9,414 nucleotides of DNA from Blastocatellia bacterium. Its GTDB lineage: Bacteria > Acidobacteriota > Blastocatellia > Chloracidobacteriales > JADJPF01. The position numbers and the translations under genes are program-made. Positions 6,043 through 9,414 of the stretch are shown in pieces. Below the pieces are notes generated by a model. That model saw only the letters and a list, made by a program, of their open reading frames with translations, was not told the origin of the DNA and ran no database searches. The first letter of the stretch is position 1. Every line of letters begins with the position of its first letter. The stretch spans positions 1-9,414 of the forward strand of contig JAEUQL010000117.1 of assembly GCA_016789295.1 (NCBI GenBank), read 5' to 3'.

Positions 6043-8883
6043 GTGCTGGAAAAGATAGTTATTCGTGGTGCGCGTCAACACAATCTCAAAAACATCAATT
6101 TAGATATCCCTAGAAACAGACTGACTGTAATTACTGGGTTAAGCGGGTCAGGTAAATCTTCTCTTGCATTCGATACGATCTATGCAGAAGGGCAACGCAG
6201 ATATGTTGAATCCCTCTCTGCATATGCACGCCAATTTTTAGACCAGCTTGAAAAGCCTGATGTAGACTTGGTCGAAGGATTAAGCCCTGCAATTTCGATA
6301 GAGCAGAAGACTACCAGTCGCAGCCCTCGTTCAACTGTAGGAACTGTTACCGAGATATACGACTATTTGCGGCTTCTATTCTCGTCTATAGGACAGCCTG
6401 TTTGTCATCAATGCGGCCAACAGATCACTCGTCAATCCCTTGAACAGATAATAGCCAACATCCTCGAACTTCCTGAAGGAGAGCGTGTAATGATCCTTGC
6501 TCCTGTTGTTAGAGGAAGAAAAGGGGAGTTTAGGAAAGAGCTTGAGAAGTTGGTCAAAGATGGATTCTTACGAGCCAGAATAGATGGTGAAATGAGGCAG
6601 TTGGATGAAGATATCAAGCTTGACAAACGAAAGAACCATACAATTGAAGTTCTTGTAGATCGTTTATTGATAAAGCCTGGCATACAAAAACGCTTGTCAG
6701 ATTCTGTGGCGACTGCAGCAAAACTGACCGATGGCATAGTCCTTGTTTCTATAGTTGACGGTTCAGAAAAACTCTACTCAGAAAAGATGACTTGTATCAA
6801 CTGTGGAATAAGCGTTGCTGCACTTGAGCCACGGTCATTCTCCTTCAACAGCAGCTATGGAGCATGCAAAGCTTGTCAAGGGATAGGAACACTTCTTGAA
6901 GTAGACCCAGAGCGGCTGATCTCCGACTCTTCAAAAGCTGTTGAAGAGCTAGACTTTATTGAAGGTGATAAAGAACTTAATGAACAACTAAGAGAAGCTC
7001 TCTTAGCACTGCTTAAACAAGCCAGCATAACTTCAAACAAGCTTTTTTCTGATCTTCCAGAGAAAGTTCGTGAAGAGTTCTTCTATGGAACAAAAGAGAA
7101 GATAAAGTTCACTCATGGTGGATACACTTACTCTGCACCTTGGGAGGGTGCAGTCCACTTGCTGCGAAGACGCTACGACGAAGCCAAAACGGAGAAGTCG
7201 CGAGCAGAGCTAGAAGTTCTCATCTCACCCAAAGCATGCCGCAGTTGTGGTGGAAAACGCCTCAGACCAGAATCTCTTGCAGTCTGCATATCAAGCCGTT
7301 CCATAGCCGACTATGCTGCAATGCCTATTGCCGAAACAATAGAAACATTTGAAAAAATACAACTTTCTGCTAGAGAAGAGAAAGTGGCTGGAGTAGTACT
7401 GAAAGAGATAAAAGCTAGACTAGTTTTTCTTAATAAAGTTGGACTTGGATATCTTTCACTCGACAGAGCAGCATCAACGCTTTCTGGTGGGGAAGGTCAA
7501 CGAATTAGGCTTGCAACACAGATAGGATCTCAACTGCGAGGTGTTCTCTATGTCTTAGATGAGCCAAGCATCGGACTACATCCAAGAGATAACCAACGCT
7601 TGATAGAAACTCTTGTACAACTGCGCGATATTGGAAACACCGTTATTGTAGTCGAACACGACGAAGAGACTATCAGAAGGTCTGACCACATTGTAGACCT
7701 TGGGCCTGGTGCAGGAAGTCACGGTGGTTTACTTGTTGCCCAGGGAACTGTGGAAGAGGTGATGCAGGCTGAAAATTCCCTGACAGGTCAATATCTATCA
7801 GGTAAAGTGAAGATTGCTATTCCCAAAAAACGTAGAATGCCAAACAGCAAAGCTTTAAAGGTAGTTGGAGCCACAGCAAATAATCTCAAAAAAATAGATG
7901 TCTCGTTTCCATTGGGACTTTTTACTGTAGTTACAGGAGTTTCTGGGTCAGGAAAATCTACACTGGTAAACGACATACTCTATCTTTCGCTGGCTAAAAA
8001 GCTCTATCAGAGCAAGTACGAGCCTGGTGAACATACTACTATAGAAGGTACAGAGCTTATAGATAAAGTGATAGAAATAGACCAATTGCCAATAGGACGT
8101 ACTCCACGCTCAAACCCAGCAACTTATACAGGCGTTTTTACCCCAATTCGTGAACTTTATGCCTCTTTGCCAGAATCCAAAGAGCGAGGTTACAAAGCAG
8201 GTCGATTCTCCTTTAATGTTAAAGGAGGAAGGTGCGAAGCTTGTCAGGGAGATGGGTTAAAATGTATAGAAATGAATTTCCTACCTGATGTATATGTGCT
8301 CTGTGACGTCTGCCAAGGGGCAAGATATAACCGTGAAACCCTAGCAGTTAAGTATAACGGCCTTTCTATAGCCGAGCTTTTAGACAAAACTGTTGAAGAA
8401 TCTTTAGAGATTCTTGATGCTATTCCACAGATCAAACAGAAACTCCATACACTCAAAGAAGTAGGTCTTGGCTACATCAAGCTTGGCCAAGCAGCCACTA
8501 CTCTTTCTGGTGGTGAAGCACAACGGATCAAGCTTGCAAAAGAGTTGAGTCGGCGTGCAACTGGTCGTACATTCTACATTTTGGATGAACCCACAACAGG
8601 ACTACACTTTGAAGATGTCCGCCGACTACTCGACGTCCTTCAGCAACTGGTAGATATGGGTAACACTGTCGTAGTGATTGAACACAACCTAGATGTTATA
8701 AAAAGTGCCGATTGGATAATCGACTTAGGGCCAGAAGGTGGCTCATCTGGAGGTAGAATTGTTGCAGAAGGTATCCCAGAAGATGTAGCCAGAGCAAAAC
8801 GCTCTTATACAGGACACGCTCTCAGCACACTCCCAGAATTTGCAGGTCTTAACGGATGCAATAACGGCAATAACAAGAGATAG
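6043..8883 (+). CDS. uvrA: UvrABC excinuclease subunit A (ATPase, DNA damage sensor)
   Basis: UvrA dimerises, scans DNA for bulky lesions and loads UvrB in nucleotide excision repair. From the GTG the protein is 946 aa, matching the family (E. coli 940). NBD1 has Walker A GLSGSGKS at residues 32-39, signature TLSGGEGQR at 479-487 and Walker B YVLDEPSIGL at 503-512. NBD2 has Walker A GVSGSGKS at 632-639, signature TLSGGEAQR at 820-828 and Walker B YILDEPTTGL at 845-854. One zinc module has Cys251/254/275/278. The damage-recognition module in NBD2 has Cys731/734/754/757. Extra CxxC pairs occur at 121/124 and 399/402. Just after the first pair of the NBD2 zinc module the sequence is GDGLKCIEM, where E. 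coli has GDGVIKVEM, giving an extra Cys. The start was moved from an upstream TTG at 5977. The gene is 305 bases after tkt with no uvrB or uvrC here, so it is probably a separate unit. The tail after about 930 is Asn/Gly-rich and ends NNGNNKR. Confidence 0.97.
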   Translation: MLEKIVIRGARQHNLKNINLDIPRNRLTVITGLSGSGKSSLAFDTIYAEGQRRYVESLSAYARQFLDQLEKPDVDLVEGLSPAISIEQKTTSRSPRSTVGTVTEIYDYLRLLFSSIGQPVCHQCGQQITRQSLEQIIANILELPEGERVMILAPVVRGRKGEFRKELEKLVKDGFLRARIDGEMRQLDEDIKLDKRKNHTIEVLVDRLLIKPGIQKRLSDSVATAAKLTDGIVLVSIVDGSEKLYSEKMTCINCGISVAALEPRSFSFNSSYGACKACQGIGTLLEVDPERLISDSSKAVEELDFIEGDKELNEQLREALLALLKQASITSNKLFSDLPEKVREEFFYGTKEKIKFTHGGYTYSAPWEGAVHLLRRRYDEAKTEKSRAELEVLISPKACRSCGGKRLRPESLAVCISSRSIADYAAMPIAETIETFEKIQLSAREEKVAGVVLKEIKARLVFLNKVGLGYLSLDRAASTLSGGEGQRIRLATQIGSQLRGVLYVLDEPSIGLHPRDNQRLIETLVQLRDIGNTVIVVEHDEETIRRSDHIVDLGPGAGSHGGLLVAQGTVEEVMQAENSLTGQYLSGKVKIAIPKKRRMPNSKALKVVGATANNLKKIDVSFPLGLFTVVTGVSGSGKSTLVNDILYLSLAKKLYQSKYEPGEHTTIEGTELIDKVIEIDQLPIGRTPRSNPATYTGVFTPIRELYASLPESKERGYKAGRFSFNVKGGRCEACQGDGLKCIEMNFLPDVYVLCDVCQGARYNRETLAVKYNGLSIAELLDKTVEESLEILDAIPQIKQKLHTLKEVGLGYIKLGQAATTLSGGEAQRIKLAKELSRRATGRTFYILDEPTTGLHFEDVRRLLDVLQQLVDMGNTVVVIEHNLDVIKSADWIIDLGPEGGSSGGRIVAEGIPEDVARAKRSYTGHALSTLPEFAGLNGCNNGNNKR

Positions 8884-8900
8884 ACTTTGGTGCTTTTAGT

Positions 8901-8922
8901 ATAGAAACAGAAATTCTTCTAT
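8901..8922. other. Small AT-rich hairpin downstream of uvrA
   Basis: ATAGAA at 8901-8906 pairs with TTCTAT at 8917-8922 around a ten-base loop, 17 bases after the uvrA stop. Only CTTTATC follows, so it is at best a weak 3'-end stabiliser. It may be chance in AT-rich DNA. Confidence 0.2.
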
Positions 8923-8953
8923 CTTTATCAGTGGTTACATAAGTGACTTACGA

Positions 8954-8989
8954 ATAGTTATGAAATAAACATTCCATAACTATCTTTTT
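8954..8989 (+). terminator. Rho-independent terminator of uvrA
   Basis: ATAGTTATG at 8954-8962 is perfectly complementary to CATAACTAT at 8975-8983 (nine pairs, twelve-base loop). It is followed at once by CTTTTTAAATTTTT, giving the expected U-tract on the + strand. The stem is AT-rich, so it is weaker than a classic terminator, but its position 70 bases after the uvrA stop fits. Read on the minus strand it has no T-tract. The minus-strand gene's stop codon (8980-8982) lies inside the stem. Confidence 0.6.
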
Positions 8990-9414
8990 AAATTTTTAGT
9001 CTTTTTTCTTGGTTCCTGTTTAAATCTGAGATAGACCTCTATCTCTTTGCGGACTTCCCCATACCCTTTCGAGATGAGTATAAAATCGCCAAGGCGTGTA
9101 GTAGGGTCTTCTACTGTTTGAATCGTTTGAATCGTCTGTGAGCTGTTTGTCACCACTGCTGGGGGAGTTGGTGGTGGACTAGGTACTGGAACACGCCAGT
9201 TCTTGACATTCTCATTCTCTATCAAAAACTGTCCATATTGAAAGTTGAGGGTAAAATGCAAAGTCTGCTCTCGTTCTAGAAAGACCAGTACATCAGAATC
9301 TTTAACATATAGATCACTAGCATTCATTATCCTGCTACCGGCCCAGAACTTTATGTCTGTTCCTTGCCAGCGCAGATCACCAGTAATAACATCCGCAATG
9401 CGAATAGTGACCAG
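8980..9414 (-). CDS. Hypothetical protein, C-terminal part, running off the right edge
   Basis: The minus-strand frame is open from the window edge (9414) to a TAG at 8980-8982, giving 144 visible residues. The ATG at 9327 is internal: the 29 codons before it are also open and read naturally (LVTIRIADVITGDLRWQG), so the true N-terminus is outside the window. I do not recognise the family. The visible part begins with a region of alternating hydrophobic/polar residues, likely beta-rich, including DLRWQGTDIKFWAGSRIM and LEREQTLHFTLNFQYGQF. A proline-rich linker PVPSPPPTPPA comes next, then a Thr/Gln/Ile stretch QTIQTIQT, a second likely beta-rich segment (LGDFILISKGYGEV, EIEVYLRFKQ), and a basic tail KKTKNLKR. 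No transmembrane segment is visible here. Two beta-rich modules joined by a Pro-rich linker could suit an envelope or surface protein, but that is a guess. It converges on uvrA. Confidence 0.6.
   Translation of the reverse strand: MVTIRIADVITGDLRWQGTDIKFWAGSRIMNASDLYVKDSDVLVFLEREQTLHFTLNFQYGQFLIENENVKNWRVPVPSPPPTPPAVVTNSSQTIQTIQTVEDPTTRLGDFILISKGYGEVRKEIEVYLRFKQEPRKKTKNLKR
9116..9133. repeat. Nine-base tandem duplication inside the minus-strand gene
   Basis: GTTTGAATC occurs twice in direct tandem (9116-9124 and 9125-9133). On the minus strand it encodes part of the repeated QTI tripeptides after the proline-rich linker. Being a multiple of three it keeps the frame. It looks like a recent slippage duplication in a flexible linker. 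Confidence 0.6.

Noticed and set aside
6432..6737. Open minus-strand frame of 101 codons within uvrA
   Set aside because: It lies wholly inside the well-conserved uvrA coding frame with no protein-like features; it is a shadow of uvrA.

Overview
The window carries a run of Calvin-Benson-Bassham (CBB) genes on the + strand, then a DNA-repair gene, then the end of a convergent gene. In order: the last ~405 codons of a Form I RuBisCO large subunit (cbbL, cut by the left edge), the small subunit (cbbS), the AAA+ RuBisCO activase cbbX, phosphoribulokinase (prk/cbbP) and transketolase (tkt/cbbT). A 305-base gene-free gap follows, then uvrA (nucleotide excision repair damage sensor). A likely rho-independent terminator follows uvrA. 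The 3' part of an unrecognised minus-strand gene runs off the right edge.

The five CBB genes have gaps of about 25 to 58 bases and mostly strong Shine-Dalgarno sequences, so they read as one operon. Prk makes ribulose-1,5-bisphosphate (RuBP), CbbL/CbbS carboxylate it, CbbX removes inhibitory sugar phosphates from RuBisCO, and transketolase helps regenerate the pentose phosphates. The RuBisCO is the red (IC-like) type: the large-subunit sequence fits it, the small subunit has the long C-terminal extension, and a CbbX is encoded next door. The phosphoribulokinase, however, has the long (~330 aa) layout resembling the cyanobacterial/plant class rather than the ~290 aa proteobacterial class. It lacks the P-loop cysteine used for thioredoxin control in plants.

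The organism is an autotrophic bacterium of moderate GC (mid-40s % by eye). Red-type RuBisCO with a long-form PRK and an SGGEGQR-type UvrA would fit a non-proteobacterial lineage such as Chloroflexota. That is inference from remembered family sequences, held with low confidence.

The most interesting non-coding signal is the tkt-uvrA gap. Positions 5741-5941 can be drawn as a compact multibranched RNA: a closing stem, two 5' hairpin arms and a long stacked 3' arm. Some stems have mutually exclusive alternatives. I do not recognise it as a known RNA family, and a chance fold is not excluded. No CRISPR array, insertion sequence, tRNA or rRNA was seen.
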